Of a DNA stretch of 64,000 bases, positions 1 to 8,561 are shown in pieces. Both the position numbers and the translations under genes were made by a program. A model generated the notes under the pieces. That model worked only from the letters and a program-made list of their open reading frames with translations, did no database searches and was not told the DNA's origin. This DNA comes from Pseudomonas fluorescens. Its GTDB lineage: Bacteria > Pseudomonadota > Gammaproteobacteria > Pseudomonadales > Pseudomonadaceae. The first letter of the stretch is position 1. The number at the start of each line of letters is the position of its first letter. The DNA lies in contig NZ_CP015225.1 of NCBI RefSeq assembly GCF_001623525.1, positions 5,282,501 to 5,346,500 on the forward strand, written 5' to 3'.

Positions 1-785
1 TTGAGTGTCGAGCTGCTGTGTTCCAGTTGCTCGGCGCGGGGCAGTGCCGGCAAGCCGAGTACGTACCGCTTGGCGGCGGACTGCAGCTCGCGGATGTTGC
101 CAGGCCAGGCGTAGCCGAGCAGTTGGCGCAACAGCGCTGGCGACGGCGCGACGTAGGGCCGGTCAAGTGCCTGGGCCTCCCGGCGCACCAGCGACTGGAA
201 CAGCGGCACGATGCGCTCCTTGCGGCTGCGCAGTGGCGGCAGCTTGAGGCTGATGATGTTCAGGCGAAAATAAAGGTCCCGGCGAAACTCGCCACGTTCG
301 ACCATTTCTCCCAGCGGGCACTGGGCGGAGGCGATCACTCGCATGTTCACCGGGATGTTCTGGGTCGAGCCCAGGCGCTGGACCGTCCTGGATTCCAGGA
401 CTCGCAGCAGCTTGGCTTGCAGGCCCAACGGCATGCTGTCGATTTCGTCCAGGTACAGCGTGCCGTTATGTGCGGCTTCGACGAACCCCGCGCGATTTTG
501 GCTGGCCCCGGTAAATGCGCCGGTGTTGGCCCCGAAGAGCTGGCTCTCGGCGAGGGTTTCGGGAATGGCGGCGCAGTTGATGGCCACGAACTTGCCGGAG
601 CAGCCGGACATGCGATGGATCTTTTCTGCCAGCGTGTCTTTACCGGTACCCGTCTCGCCGCGCAGCAACACATCGATCATGAGCGGAGCGACGCATTGGA
701 CGAACGCCTCAAGGTTGAGGGCATCTTCTTTATAGGGATTGGAAAGTGCAGCGCATAGCAGCTTTTGCATCACTGACGATTCCAT
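1..785 (-). CDS. hrpS: HrpR/HrpS-family sigma-54 enhancer-binding activator, N-terminal part (cut by window edge)
   Basis: This gene encodes an AAA+ activator of sigma-54 RNA polymerase. There is no N-terminal receiver domain, and the ATPase domain starts about 35 residues in, as in HrpR/HrpS, which switch on type III secretion genes. Visible motifs are Walker A GETGTGKD (residues 43-50), the sigma-54 contact loop GAFTGA (89-94), Walker B in TLYLDEID (about 109-116) and the arginine-finger region RRDLYFRLN. The reading frame is open to position 1, so the C-terminal helix-turn-helix lies outside the window. The start at 785 follows a weak AAGAA. ATG 770, after a GGAA, is an alternative. In P. 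fluorescens strains the equivalent protein is called RspR. The type III role is inferred from family resemblance, since no secretion gene is visible here. Confidence 0.75.
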   Translation of the reverse strand, partial: MESSVMQKLLCAALSNPYKEDALNLEAFVQCVAPLMIDVLLRGETGTGKDTLAEKIHRMSGCSGKFVAINCAAIPETLAESQLFGANTGAFTGASQNRAGFVEAAHNGTLYLDEIDSMPLGLQAKLLRVLESRTVQRLGSTQNIPVNMRVIASAQCPLGEMVERGEFRRDLYFRLNIISLKLPPLRSRKERIVPLFQSLVRREAQALDRPYVAPSPALLRQLLGYAWPGNIRELQSAAKRYVLGLPALPRAEQLEHSSSTL

Positions 786-1173
786 TTCTTGTTTGGTTAG
801 AAGGGTCGACAAGTTGAACGATGAAAAGGCGTGTGAAACTTCCTCGCGTTAGCGCCGCCGCGCGACTGCACAGGTAATAAACATTTTGCTGGTCACGAGG
901 TTTAGAGAAGAGATTAAAAAAAAGTTCATGCCGGCACGGCCGCTGTTAATCGATTCAGCTAAACGGTCAACCGGGCTGAAATGCCCTGAACAACCCGTCT
1001 GGCATGGGGCACAGGCCGAAAATGAGCGGTAATGGCGTCGTTTCGAAAAATTGGATCCGACAAACGGTTCAGCCCAGGCCCTTACTTTGAGCAAGAGCTC
1101 TAGAGGCAAGCACTAGTCTCAACTTGTCACCGCCCAAGAGAGGGGTGGGGCAATACGTGTTGTAGTTAATTCG
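786..1173. other. Intergenic region with no supported gene
   Basis: This 388-base stretch lies between the HrpS-like gene and the DUF6436 gene, both on the minus strand. It is more AT-rich than its surroundings and contains an A-run near 917-922. An 86-codon minus-strand reading frame (849-1109) has no recognisable domain and unconvincing composition. No clear hrp box, sigma-54 promoter or strong terminator was found. It presumably holds the promoter of the HrpS-like gene. Confidence 0.5.
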
Positions 1174-1749
1174 TCAGTTTGAAACCGACCATGGGCAATA
1201 ACAGCCCACCGCCAACGTGTGTGTCGCACTAACTTCCCGGCCGACACTCAACGCCTCGAGAATCGGCTCGATGAAGCTGTTGTTCGAGTTGCAGGTCAGG
1301 CCTTCGCTGTAGGGGCCGAAGTACGCCAGTTTGCCGCTGCGATCCCAGATCGCTACGGCCGGGCTTGCAGGAATCTGGCTTGAACCGGGGAGCGCCGGGA
1401 GGGTTTTCAAGTGGCTCAATGTGGCCGGCAGCTGACCTTGGCTGTCGGCTTTTTGTACCGCATAAAACTCGACGCCTTGCGGTACATATTTATCGACCAG
1501 CTCGGCAAGGTGTTGCTGGTTGCCGACGTTGCATGGGCACGCCGGGTCCCAGAAATGCACCAGGCGTATTGCGCCGGGGCCGGCCAGATCGGCAGGCAGG
1601 CGCAGCGGGTCGCCGGAAAACACCGCGGTGTGTTGGCTGAACGCGCGCAGGAAACGGCCTTGGAACCAGTCGTAGGCCATCCACAATACGACGGCGCATC
1701 CGAGGGCGAGCAGGCTGGCGAGCAAGGCTGTGCGGTGGGACGGGCGCAT
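1174..1749 (-). CDS. DUF6436-type thioredoxin-like membrane-anchored protein
   Basis: This is a 191-residue protein with one N-terminal membrane segment (about residues 8-26), followed by a periplasmic domain with a thioredoxin-like pattern: a VHFWDPACPC segment near residues 64-73 where a thioredoxin CxxC would lie, then TLPALPGSSQIPASPAVAIWD-like text typical of DUF6436. The cysteines are arranged CPC rather than CxxC, so a classical disulfide redox role is uncertain. AGAGGA precedes the ATG at a suitable distance. It is divergent from the alpha/beta hydrolase. The family assignment rests on sequence pattern, and the function is unknown. Confidence 0.6.
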   Translation of the reverse strand: MRPSHRTALLASLLALGCAVVLWMAYDWFQGRFLRAFSQHTAVFSGDPLRLPADLAGPGAIRLVHFWDPACPCNVGNQQHLAELVDKYVPQGVEFYAVQKADSQGQLPATLSHLKTLPALPGSSQIPASPAVAIWDRSGKLAYFGPYSEGLTCNSNNSFIEPILEALSVGREVSATHTLAVGCYCPWSVSN

Positions 1750-1857
1750 GGAGTCGATCCTCTGAAGCCGCGTAGCTTGCCATGCCTGCCGCGACAGATG
1801 AATATCGCAGGCCTACAAAGTCTGTTTCGCGCGATGCGCCTATGCCTGGAAATCTTG

Positions 1858-2805
1858 ATGCCTGCCACTTTCGCCCCCGATCTCCTGCGTGCCAGCCTGC
1901 AGCCGCTGGCCCAGTGGCAAGCCCTGTCCGAGCAAGCCCAGGCCTACCAGCGGTTCTATGGCCTGGACTTTCCTCAACGCAGCGTGCGCAAGGGATTGGG
2001 GCGTTTCGAGGTGGGTGGGTATGAGCTGGTCAGCCAGGTCTGGTGGCCGGAAAAAGCCGTGGCGACCTTGTTTGTGTTCCACGGTTATTACGATCACATG
2101 GGGCTGTATCGCCACTTGATCGAGTGGGCTCTGGAGCAGAAGTTCGCGGTGATCGCTTGTGATCTACCGGGCCACGGCCTGTCCAGTGGCGAGCGCGCCA
2201 GCATCGAGGATTTTGCCGAGTACCAGGCCACCCTGCAGGGCCTGTTGGCCGAGGCCGGGACGCTGGACCTGCCGCAACCCTGGCATCTGTGCGGGCAAAG
2301 CACCGGCGGGGCCATTGTCGTCGATCACGTGCTCAACCAGGGCGCACAGAGCCCGGCCCAGGGCCAGGTCATCCTGCTGTCACCTCTGGTGCGGCCGCGG
2401 GCCTGGGGCTGGTCGCGCCTGAGCTATTACTTGCTCAAACCCTTCGTGACCGGCATCGCCCGGCGCTTCAGCGAGAACTCCACCGACCCGGACTTCCTGC
2501 CGTTCCTGCAAGCCGACCCGCTGCAACCACTACGCCTGCCCACCGCCTGGGTGGGCGCATTGGGGCAATGGATCAAGCGTATCGAAGCCGCCCCGAGCAG
2601 CCCGCGTCAGCCATTGATCGTGCAGGGGCAAGCGGACATGACGGTGGATTGGGTGCACAACCTGCAAGTGCTGCGCAGCAAGTTCGATCGGCCCCAAGTG
2701 TTGATGCTGCCCGAGGGACGCCATCATTTGGCGAATGAGGCGCTGGCGTTGCGGCAGGAGATGTTTGGGTTTTTGACGAAGCGGATGAGCCGGGTTCGGC
2801 GGTGA
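1858..2805 (+). CDS. Alpha/beta hydrolase (monoacylglycerol lipase/lysophospholipase-like)
   Basis: The product is an alpha/beta-fold serine hydrolase of about 315 residues. It shows the oxyanion-hole region FVFHGYYDHMGLY, the strand CDLPGHGLSSGER and the nucleophile elbow CGQSTGG (a GxSxG motif). The catalytic aspartate is likely in VQGQADMTVDW and the histidine in PEGRHHLANE near the C-terminus. This layout fits the YtpA/PldB type of hydrolase acting on lipid esters, but the substrate cannot be read from the sequence. The ATG at 1858 follows a GGAA. In-frame ATGs at 1798 and 1834 would add residues that do not look like domain sequence. A REPIN lies just downstream, at the convergent junction with the DUF2059 gene. 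Confidence 0.75.
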   Translation: MPATFAPDLLRASLQPLAQWQALSEQAQAYQRFYGLDFPQRSVRKGLGRFEVGGYELVSQVWWPEKAVATLFVFHGYYDHMGLYRHLIEWALEQKFAVIACDLPGHGLSSGERASIEDFAEYQATLQGLLAEAGTLDLPQPWHLCGQSTGGAIVVDHVLNQGAQSPAQGQVILLSPLVRPRAWGWSRLSYYLLKPFVTGIARRFSENSTDPDFLPFLQADPLQPLRLPTAWVGALGQWIKRIEAAPSSPRQPLIVQGQADMTVDWVHNLQVLRSKFDRPQVLMLPEGRHHLANEALALRQEMFGFLTKRMSRVRR

Positions 2806-2817
2806 CCGGGCTACTGC

Positions 2818-2893
2818 TATCGCGAGCAAGCTCGCTCCCACAGGGTATTGAGCTGCGAGATCCAATGTGGAAGCGAGCTTGCTCGCGATGGCG
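2818..2893. repeat. REPIN, family A (two inverted REP halves)
   Basis: Two inverted copies of the GAGCGAGCTTGCTCGCGA-type REP palindrome lie about 20 bases apart in a convergent gene junction. The right copy carries one change (GTGGAAGCG instead of GTGGGAGCG). Confidence 0.9.
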
Positions 2894-2901
2894 GCGCTGA
2901 A

Positions 2902-3645
2902 CTACTGCCCGAGATTCTGCCCCACCGCCAACCCCGCCCGAATCGCCGCCAGGGCCGCTTGGTAATAAGCCTGGCCCTCGGTCGATTCGGCGAAGGTGGC
3001 GAACTCTTCCAGCTCGGTATCCGTCAGGTCACGGTAGACGTACAGCAGCGTGTTGTTCAGATCCGCGCCGATCTGTTCCATTAACCGCTGGCGCTGGCTG
3101 TCGAGCATGCCCTGGGCCTGGCCGCCGCCCAGCAGCCCCGGGATCATCGAACTCAGGCTGTCGGCCGCCACGCCGGCGATCGCCAGGCTGACTTCGGCGC
3201 CGGCCTCGCGGGCGGGCAGGGCCTGGGCCAGGTGGCCGATGATCAACAGGCGGTTGTCGCTGGCTGGCATCTTCGGCAGGCCCTTGGCGTTTTTCGCCAA
3301 TTGATCACGTCGGGTCGCCAGCAACTCGGCCGCCACGACCTTGCGGCCCAGGGGCGACTGGAAAAAGCTCAGGGCCGGGCTGGGGTCACGCAAATTCTTG
3401 CGCATTTGCGCCTCGGCCCGCTGGTCCATGGCCTGGGGGGCGAAACGTTGATTGCTGTTGTTCACCAGGGCCTGGAACACCGCCGGCGGCAGGCTGCTCT
3501 GATAGCGCTGCTGGGCGGCGCTCAAGGCGTCATTGAAATGCGCCCGCTGTTCCGGCCAGCCGGCGACCTTGTACAACTGGTCGTAGCTGTCTGCCCAGGC
3601 GGGCAAAACGCAGAACATCAACAGTGAGAAAAGCAAACGGCGCAT
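2902..3645 (-). CDS. DUF2059 domain-containing secreted protein
   Basis: A 247-residue protein with a clear signal peptide (MRRLLFSLLMFCVLPAWA, then DSYDQ). The mature part is helical and ends with the DUF2059 signature: a segment of the form TDTELEEFATFAESTEGQAYY, in which a short conserved helix is followed by a small region typical of this family. The function is unknown. A periplasmic location is inferred from the signal. The start at 3645 has AGGAG seven bases upstream. An in-frame start at 3711 would bury the signal peptide. It is divergent from the 2OG-Fe(II) oxygenase gene. Confidence 0.8.
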   Translation of the reverse strand: MRRLLFSLLMFCVLPAWADSYDQLYKVAGWPEQRAHFNDALSAAQQRYQSSLPPAVFQALVNNSNQRFAPQAMDQRAEAQMRKNLRDPSPALSFFQSPLGRKVVAAELLATRRDQLAKNAKGLPKMPASDNRLLIIGHLAQALPAREAGAEVSLAIAGVAADSLSSMIPGLLGGGQAQGMLDSQRQRLMEQIGADLNNTLLYVYRDLTDTELEEFATFAESTEGQAYYQAALAAIRAGLAVGQNLGQ

Positions 3646-3786
3646 AGGGACTCCTGTCAGCAGCCGACTATTCTCCGTGGGGTGTGGGGTCTTGTCGAGA
3701 ATTCGTATCAAGTTCGTACGACGGTGCTATCTGGCGGCAAAAAACCTGCCGAGCGTCGCTGTCGGTTTTGCAGGCACAGGCATACT

Positions 3787-4419
3787 ATGCGCGCCATGCA
3801 AATACCTTCTGATCACCCGCTGCTGTTACGTATCGTCGACGACCTGGCCGAGCGCGGCTGGTCGCAGCAGGACCTCTTTCTGCCGGAGGCGCTGACCCGC
3901 GCCCTGGCGGCCGAATGCCGCCAGCGTGCCGCCGAGGGCGAACTGGCCCCGGCAGCGGTCGGGCGCGGGCCGTTCTCGGAGATCCGCGAAGGGATCCGGG
4001 GTGATCACATTCAGTGGATCGAACCCGGCCAGGCGCAAGCCTGCGACCATTACCTGGCGCTGATGGACAGCCTGCGCGAGGCGATGAATCGCGGGTTGTT
4101 CCTGGGCCTGGAAGACTTCGAAAGCCACTTTGCCCTCTATCCACCTGGCGCGTTCTACCTCAAGCACGTCGACCGCTTCCGCGATGACGACCGACGCACA
4201 GTGTCGGCGGTGCTTTACCTCAATGACGACTGGTTGCCGGAACACGGCGGCCAGTTGCGCATGTACCTGGACGAAAGGCTGGAACAGGACGTGGTGCCCA
4301 TCGGCGGCTGCCTGGTGGTGTTCCTGTCGGGGGACATTCCCCATGAAGTGCTGCCGGCCACGCGTGATCGCCTGTCCTTGACCGGTTGGTTCCGTCGTCG
4401 CGGCAACGAGTTGTTCTGA
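3787..4419 (+). CDS. 2OG-Fe(II) oxygenase family protein
   Basis: About 210 residues with the double-stranded beta-helix pattern of prolyl-4-hydroxylase-like dioxygenases, which use 2-oxoglutarate, iron and oxygen. Iron ligands are visible as HxD in YLKHVDRF and the distal His in GDIPHEVLP, and the 2-oxoglutarate-binding Arg is likely in the RDRLSLTGWFRRR segment. The bacterial substrate is unknown. Two in-frame ATGs (3787 and 3796) are possible. A GG-containing stretch sits before the first. The stop codon is two bases ahead of the next gene's ATG, so the two are probably cotranscribed. Confidence 0.8.
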   Translation: MRAMQIPSDHPLLLRIVDDLAERGWSQQDLFLPEALTRALAAECRQRAAEGELAPAAVGRGPFSEIREGIRGDHIQWIEPGQAQACDHYLALMDSLREAMNRGLFLGLEDFESHFALYPPGAFYLKHVDRFRDDDRRTVSAVLYLNDDWLPEHGGQLRMYLDERLEQDVVPIGGCLVVFLSGDIPHEVLPATRDRLSLTGWFRRRGNELF

Positions 4420-4421
4420 AG

Positions 4422-4913
4422 ATGGAAAAAATCCTGGTCAGTCGCTGCCTGCTCGGGCATCGCGTGCGCTACGACGGCGGCGCCAGTGGGCCGTTCGATC
4501 AGTTGCAGCAATGGCTCGACGAAGGCCGGATCGTGGCGCTGTGCCCGGAAGTCGCCGGCGGTTTGCCTACGCCTCGGGCGGCGGCGGAGATTCCTGGCGG
4601 GCAGGGCGGGCAAGTGCTCGACGGCCAGGCACTGGTCATCACCAGCGACGGCGAAAATGTGAGTGCGCAGTTTTTGTCCGGTGCGCATCAAGCGCTGGCG
4701 TTGGTGCGCGAACACGGCATCCGCATCGCCGTGCTCAAGGCCAATAGCCCATCGTGCGGCAACCTGTTGACCTATGACGGAACGTTCAGCGGTGTGAAGG
4801 TCAGCGGCGAAGGCGTGACGGCGGCGCTGCTCAAGCGCCATGGCGTGCAAGTGTTCAGCGAGCTGGAATTGCCTGAAGCGGCGGCGGCCCTCAAGGCCTT
4901 GAACAACGATTGA
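4422..4913 (+). CDS. DUF523 domain-containing protein
   Basis: A 163-residue protein beginning MEKILVSRCLLGHRVRYDG, which is the DUF523 (YbbK-like) start. The family-conserved segments CPEVAGGLPTPR and NSPSCG are both present. Cysteines in SRCLLG, ALCPE and PSCG suggest a metal or cluster site, but the biochemical role is not established. The gene starts two bases after the stop of the oxygenase gene, so translation may be coupled. A family B REPIN follows at the convergent junction with the DUF3482 GTPase gene. Confidence 0.8.
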   Translation: MEKILVSRCLLGHRVRYDGGASGPFDQLQQWLDEGRIVALCPEVAGGLPTPRAAAEIPGGQGGQVLDGQALVITSDGENVSAQFLSGAHQALALVREHGIRIAVLKANSPSCGNLLTYDGTFSGVKVSGEGVTAALLKRHGVQVFSELELPEAAAALKALNND

Positions 4914-4924
4914 CGGATTGCTTT

Positions 4925-5049
4925 TGTGGCGAGGGAGCTTGCTCCCGCTGGGCTGCGAAGCAGCCCTAAAACCTGACACCTCGGTGCATCAGATCAATCA
5001 CATTTTGGGGCTGCTGCGCAACCCAGCGGGAGCAAGCTCCCTCGCCACA
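4925..5049. repeat. REPIN, family B
   Basis: Inverted pair of GCGAGGGAGCTTGCTCCCGC palindromes, each followed on the inner side by a GGGCTGCG-type extension, in a convergent junction. Confidence 0.9.
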
Positions 5050-5084
5050 GGGTTTTGTGTACTTGGCACAAGGTTTTGTGTCGT

Positions 5085-6458
5085 TCAGAGCTGCTCAGCC
5101 AACTGCTCAATCAGTTCCTGGCGTTCTGCCTGGCTCAATCGCGGTTGAGGGTTCAGCGACGACCACTGCGGATGCGCTCGCGCCTTGTTCAAGGCGTCGG
5201 GCAGCTTGCCCTCGCGCCAGGTCTTGTCCTGGGGCGTGGCGATGCGGATGCTGTCCATCGCCGCATGGCCGCGCTGGTCGAGGGCTTGCAGCAGTTGGCG
5301 TTGGCGCAGGGCCAACAGGCGCAGCACGCTGTCGTCCACGGTCAATTCCCGTTGCCCCTTGAGCTTGCCCATCAGCCGGTTGCCATAGCTACGGGCGGTT
5401 TGCAGGGTGCCGCCGACAATGGCCCCGGCCAGGGCGGCGGCGCCAAGGGTCAGGCCGCCCACCAGCAAATCCACGCCAGCCCCCGCCGCCGCACCCGCCG
5501 CGATCCCGCCACCGACGCGTACGCCCAGTTGCTTGAGAGTCTCGGGGTTGAACAGGTCATCGCCCCAGCGCCCGTCGAGCAGCGGCAGATCGCTGGCGGC
5601 GGCGTCCTGGGGACGAAAAGCGTAAAGCTTGAGCAGGGCCTCGACGCAGCGCTGCTCGCGCTGACGCACCGCTTTGCGCAGTTCACTGATGGCCTCGCGT
5701 TCCAGTTCGGCGTCGCTGGCGACGCTGCGTCGGCAGGCGGCGCAGTCGATCAGCAGTTCGGCGATCAAGCGCGCCGCGCTCTGCTGGCGGGCCAGGCGTT
5801 GGACCTGTTGATCGGCGACCAGGCGTTCCAGTTGCCCACGGGCGCTTTCCAGCAGCAGCGCGAGGCTCTCATACAGGCGTCGCTCGCCGTCCTCGGGCGG
5901 AGCCACGCTGTCAAAACGCACCAGGGCGTGCAGCCCCAAGCGCGCCAGGGCTTCGCGCCAGTCGGGCTCGCGATGGTGGGCGCTGCTGACGAAATTCAAC
6001 ACCGGCAGCAGCGGCTTGCCACAACTGGCGAGGACTTCCAATTCATCGCGGTACTTGGCCAGCACCGGCTCCCGGGCGTCGATCACATAAAGCCCGGCGT
6101 CGCTGGCGAGCAGTTGTCGCAGCACTTTGGCTTCTTGTTCGAAGCGTTGCCGCGCCTCGCTGCCCTCGAGGAAGCGGGCCAGGCGCGCCGGGCCGTCCAG
6201 GCGTTCGCCAGGACGCTCCAGGCGCTCGAGGTAATCGAGCAGGGCGATGGCGTCTTCCAGGCCCGGCGTGTCGTACAGTTCCAGCAGCGCTTCGCCGTCC
6301 ACCGACAGGCGCGCACCTTCGACATGGCGGGTGGTGCTCGGGCGATGGGACACTTCGCCGAAGCCGACGTCGCGGGTCAAGGTACGCAGCAGCGAGGTCT
6401 TGCCCACGTTGGTGTGGCCGACCACCGCCAGCTTCAGCGGCTTCATGGGCTCAGTCAT
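5085..6458 (-). CDS. DUF3482 family GTPase with glycine-rich membrane-associated C-terminal region
   Basis: A 457-residue translation-factor-class GTPase. G1 is GHTNVGKTS (residues 14-22), G2 is around PSTTRH (40-45) and G3 is DTPG (63-66). At the G4 position, where NKxD is expected, the sequence reads LNFVSS, so guanine specificity may be altered. The C-terminal half is DUF3482, with charged helices and then a glycine/alanine-rich stretch (VGGGIAAGAAAGAG, followed by GAIVGGTLQTA) that could insert in a membrane. It overlaps the upstream DUF2868 gene by 8 bases, so the two are translationally linked. The role is not established. Division, envelope stress or membrane remodelling are only guesses. 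Confidence 0.8.
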   Translation of the reverse strand: MTEPMKPLKLAVVGHTNVGKTSLLRTLTRDVGFGEVSHRPSTTRHVEGARLSVDGEALLELYDTPGLEDAIALLDYLERLERPGERLDGPARLARFLEGSEARQRFEQEAKVLRQLLASDAGLYVIDAREPVLAKYRDELEVLASCGKPLLPVLNFVSSAHHREPDWREALARLGLHALVRFDSVAPPEDGERRLYESLALLLESARGQLERLVADQQVQRLARQQSAARLIAELLIDCAACRRSVASDAELEREAISELRKAVRQREQRCVEALLKLYAFRPQDAAASDLPLLDGRWGDDLFNPETLKQLGVRVGGGIAAGAAAGAGVDLLVGGLTLGAAALAGAIVGGTLQTARSYGNRLMGKLKGQRELTVDDSVLRLLALRQRQLLQALDQRGHAAMDSIRIATPQDKTWREGKLPDALNKARAHPQWSSLNPQPRLSQAERQELIEQLAEQL

Positions 6459-7818
6459 GGCCGGTCTCCAGCCAGTTCAAGGGCATGCAATCGGCGAACG
6501 GCAACTGCAACTGTTGCAGTGCGGTGTGCCAGTCGCCCAGGCGCTCGGCGTCCAGCGCTTCGCCAGGCGGCGCCTGCAACAGCCAGACGCGGGTGGCGCT
6601 GGCGCTGCGGGCCAGCTCGGCGATCAGCGCCAGGCTGCCGCGGTCCGGCGAACGGCGTGGGTCGCAGGCAATTGCCAGGCGTGCCGGCGCAAAGCGCGAC
6701 AATTGTTCGAGAAGTTTGTGGCGCGACTCGCGGCTGTCGAGAATGCCGGCGCTTTTCACGGTTTCGGGCAGCTTGGGCGGCCAGGGCCGATCGTCCAACT
6801 CGATTGCCACCAGCAGCGCGCCGTCGCTGTTTATTGCACTGACAGCATTTTCGATGGGATGCAATTGCGCGGGGGCGGCGTCGTTGACGCCCAGTCGCTC
6901 GCTGCTGGGCATCAGCCGTTCACGCAATTGGGCGTAGCCCGGCAGGTTCAGGTCCAGGCGCAGCGTGGCGCGGCCGCGCCGCCAGCGCCACAGGCACAGC
7001 AGTGCCAGGCACAAGCGCGGCAACAGGCCATAGACCAGCAGCACACCGACCAGCCAGGCAGCCCAGGCCTGGCGCGCGCTCTCGATGTTCAGGGCGGCAT
7101 CGCCACTGGCGCGGATCATTTCCACCGTCGGCACGCTGAAACCCAGCAGGGCGGGCAGCGCGCCGAGGGCCTGGGTCATGGCGACGAAGGTCTCGCCGCC
7201 GAGGATAGTGGTTTCCCAGACGAAGCCGTAGCGCCGGGTCGCCATCAACATCAGTACGATGACCAGCGCGCTGAGCATCGCCAGCAGCCACAGGCCATTG
7301 ACCAACACGCCGAGGGCCCAGCGATTGAGCTTGTGCCGTTGCAGCAACAGCAGCAGGGCCGGCGCCAGTTGGGCGGCCTTGGCATCGCGGGCAAGTTTTT
7401 CGCTGAGCCACAACCACAGGCGTCCCAGCGTGGCACCTTGCTCGCCAGCGAATATCAGGCCCAGGGCCCAGCTGATGAGCAGGATCAGGTTCAGCCCCAA
7501 CAGACTGCCCAAGGCCCAGAACACATTGACCGGTGCCTGCCCGTCGCCGAGGGCGGCAAATCCCAGGCCGGCGCCGCTGATGATGGCGATCAGCACCAAT
7601 GCAATCAGCGCCAGGCGCGCCCCTTGCAGCCAATGGCGCAGGGCCTCGGTGAGGCCATCGCGCTCGGCCAGCCAGCGGGCGCGGTGGTGGATGCGAGTGG
7701 CTAAGTCGCCGCCGGCCGCACGGGCCAGGCGATTGGCTTCCTGGTCCTCGAGCGGGCCGGCGTGTTCTTCACGCAGGCGTATCGTCTCGGTCAACCAGAG
7801 GTTCTGCAGTACTGTCAC
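6451..7818 (-). CDS. DUF2868 domain-containing membrane protein, partner of the DUF3482 GTPase
   Basis: A 455-residue protein with four or more hydrophobic segments: ARLALIALVLIAIISGAGLG near residues 67-86, a second right after it, another pair near 190-220 and one near 265-290. A soluble C-terminal domain has alternating beta strands (LLVAIELDD, ARLAIACDP, TRVWLLQAP) that resembles a Rossmann-like fold. It uses a GTG start with GGAAA upstream, since no in-frame ATG fits. The gene ends inside the start of the GTPase gene. The constant pairing of DUF2868 with DUF3482 suggests a membrane anchor plus GTPase unit. The function is unknown. Confidence 0.75.
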   Translation of the reverse strand: MTVLQNLWLTETIRLREEHAGPLEDQEANRLARAAGGDLATRIHHRARWLAERDGLTEALRHWLQGARLALIALVLIAIISGAGLGFAALGDGQAPVNVFWALGSLLGLNLILLISWALGLIFAGEQGATLGRLWLWLSEKLARDAKAAQLAPALLLLLQRHKLNRWALGVLVNGLWLLAMLSALVIVLMLMATRRYGFVWETTILGGETFVAMTQALGALPALLGFSVPTVEMIRASGDAALNIESARQAWAAWLVGVLLVYGLLPRLCLALLCLWRWRRGRATLRLDLNLPGYAQLRERLMPSSERLGVNDAAPAQLHPIENAVSAINSDGALLVAIELDDRPWPPKLPETVKSAGILDSRESRHKLLEQLSRFAPARLAIACDPRRSPDRGSLALIAELARSASATRVWLLQAPPGEALDAERLGDWHTALQQLQLPFADCMPLNWLETGHD

Positions 7819-7904
7819 GAGGGTTTCCGTTGCTCGAATGAGGGTTGAGCATAACCGCTGTGAAGCCTGTCGGGGTACGCCGAGCCTCTGGTATCCTCGC
7901 CGCC

Positions 7905-8417
7905 ATGAACAAAACTCTCCCCCTAAGCCTGATCGCAGCCCTCGGTGAAAACCGTGTGATCGGCGTCGACAACAGCATGCCCTGGCACCTGCCGGGGGAT
8001 TTCAAATACTTCAAGGCCACCACCCTGGGCAAGCCGATCATCATGGGGCGCAAGACCTGGGATTCCCTCGGTCGACCGCTGCCGGGACGCCTGAACATCG
8101 TGGTCAGCCGTCAGCCGGGCCTGGTGCTGGAAGGCGCGGAAGTGTTCTCCACCCTGGAGGCGGCGGTGGCGCGCGCCGAGGCCTGGGCGCTGGAACAGGG
8201 CGTCGATGAGCTGATGTTGATCGGCGGCGCGCAACTGTACGCCCAGGCGCTGGCGCAGGCGGATCGGCTGTACCTGACCCGCGTGGCCTTGAGCCCGGAG
8301 GGGGATGCTTGGTTTCCGGAATTCGATTCGAGCCAGTGGACGTTGGTTTCGAACCAACCGAACCCGGCGGAAGGGGATAAGCCTGCCTACAGCTTCGAGG
8401 TGTGGGAGAAGCGTTGA
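7905..8417 (+). CDS. folA: Dihydrofolate reductase
   Basis: FolA reduces dihydrofolate to tetrahydrofolate with NADPH, supplying one-carbon carriers for thymidylate, purine and methionine synthesis. It is 170 residues long, usual for the family. Visible motifs are IAALGENRVIGVDNSMPWHL (Met20 loop region), the catalytic acid D32 in PGDFK, IIMGRKTWDSLGRPLPGR (cofactor binding) and LMLIGGAQLY. The GC-rich leader leaves no strong ribosome binding site visible, but the start matches family length. It is divergent from the DUF2868/DUF3482 pair, and a family C REPIN follows. Confidence 0.95.
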   Translation: MNKTLPLSLIAALGENRVIGVDNSMPWHLPGDFKYFKATTLGKPIIMGRKTWDSLGRPLPGRLNIVVSRQPGLVLEGAEVFSTLEAAVARAEAWALEQGVDELMLIGGAQLYAQALAQADRLYLTRVALSPEGDAWFPEFDSSQWTLVSNQPNPAEGDKPAYSFEVWEKR

Positions 8418-8427
8418 GACAAGCGTA

Positions 8428-8529
8428 GATCGTTCCCACGCTCTGCGTGGGAATGCAGCCCGTGACGCTCCGCGTCACTGGACGCGGAGCGTCCCTTGAA
8501 GCATTCCCACGCAGAGCGTGGGAACGATC
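8428..8529. repeat. REPIN, family C
   Basis: Outer inverted copies of GATCGTTCCCACGCTCTGCG enclose an inner GACGCTCCGCGTC-type stem. It lies between the convergent folA and tcyP genes. Confidence 0.9.
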
Positions 8530-8561
8530 AATCGAACGATCAATCGATCAGGTGCCACCCA

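Noticed and set aside
18-758. A 246-codon plus-strand open frame over the HrpS-like gene.
   Set aside because: It is antisense to a clear AAA+ coding sequence, with no domain. High GC gives such frames.
849-1109. An 86-codon minus-strand frame in the gap between the first two genes.
   Set aside because: No homology pattern recognised and no ribosome binding site. Unconvincing composition.
786-1173. A sigma-54 or hrp-box promoter before the first genes.
   Set aside because: No GG-N10-GC or GGAACC-N15-CCAC type match could be found.
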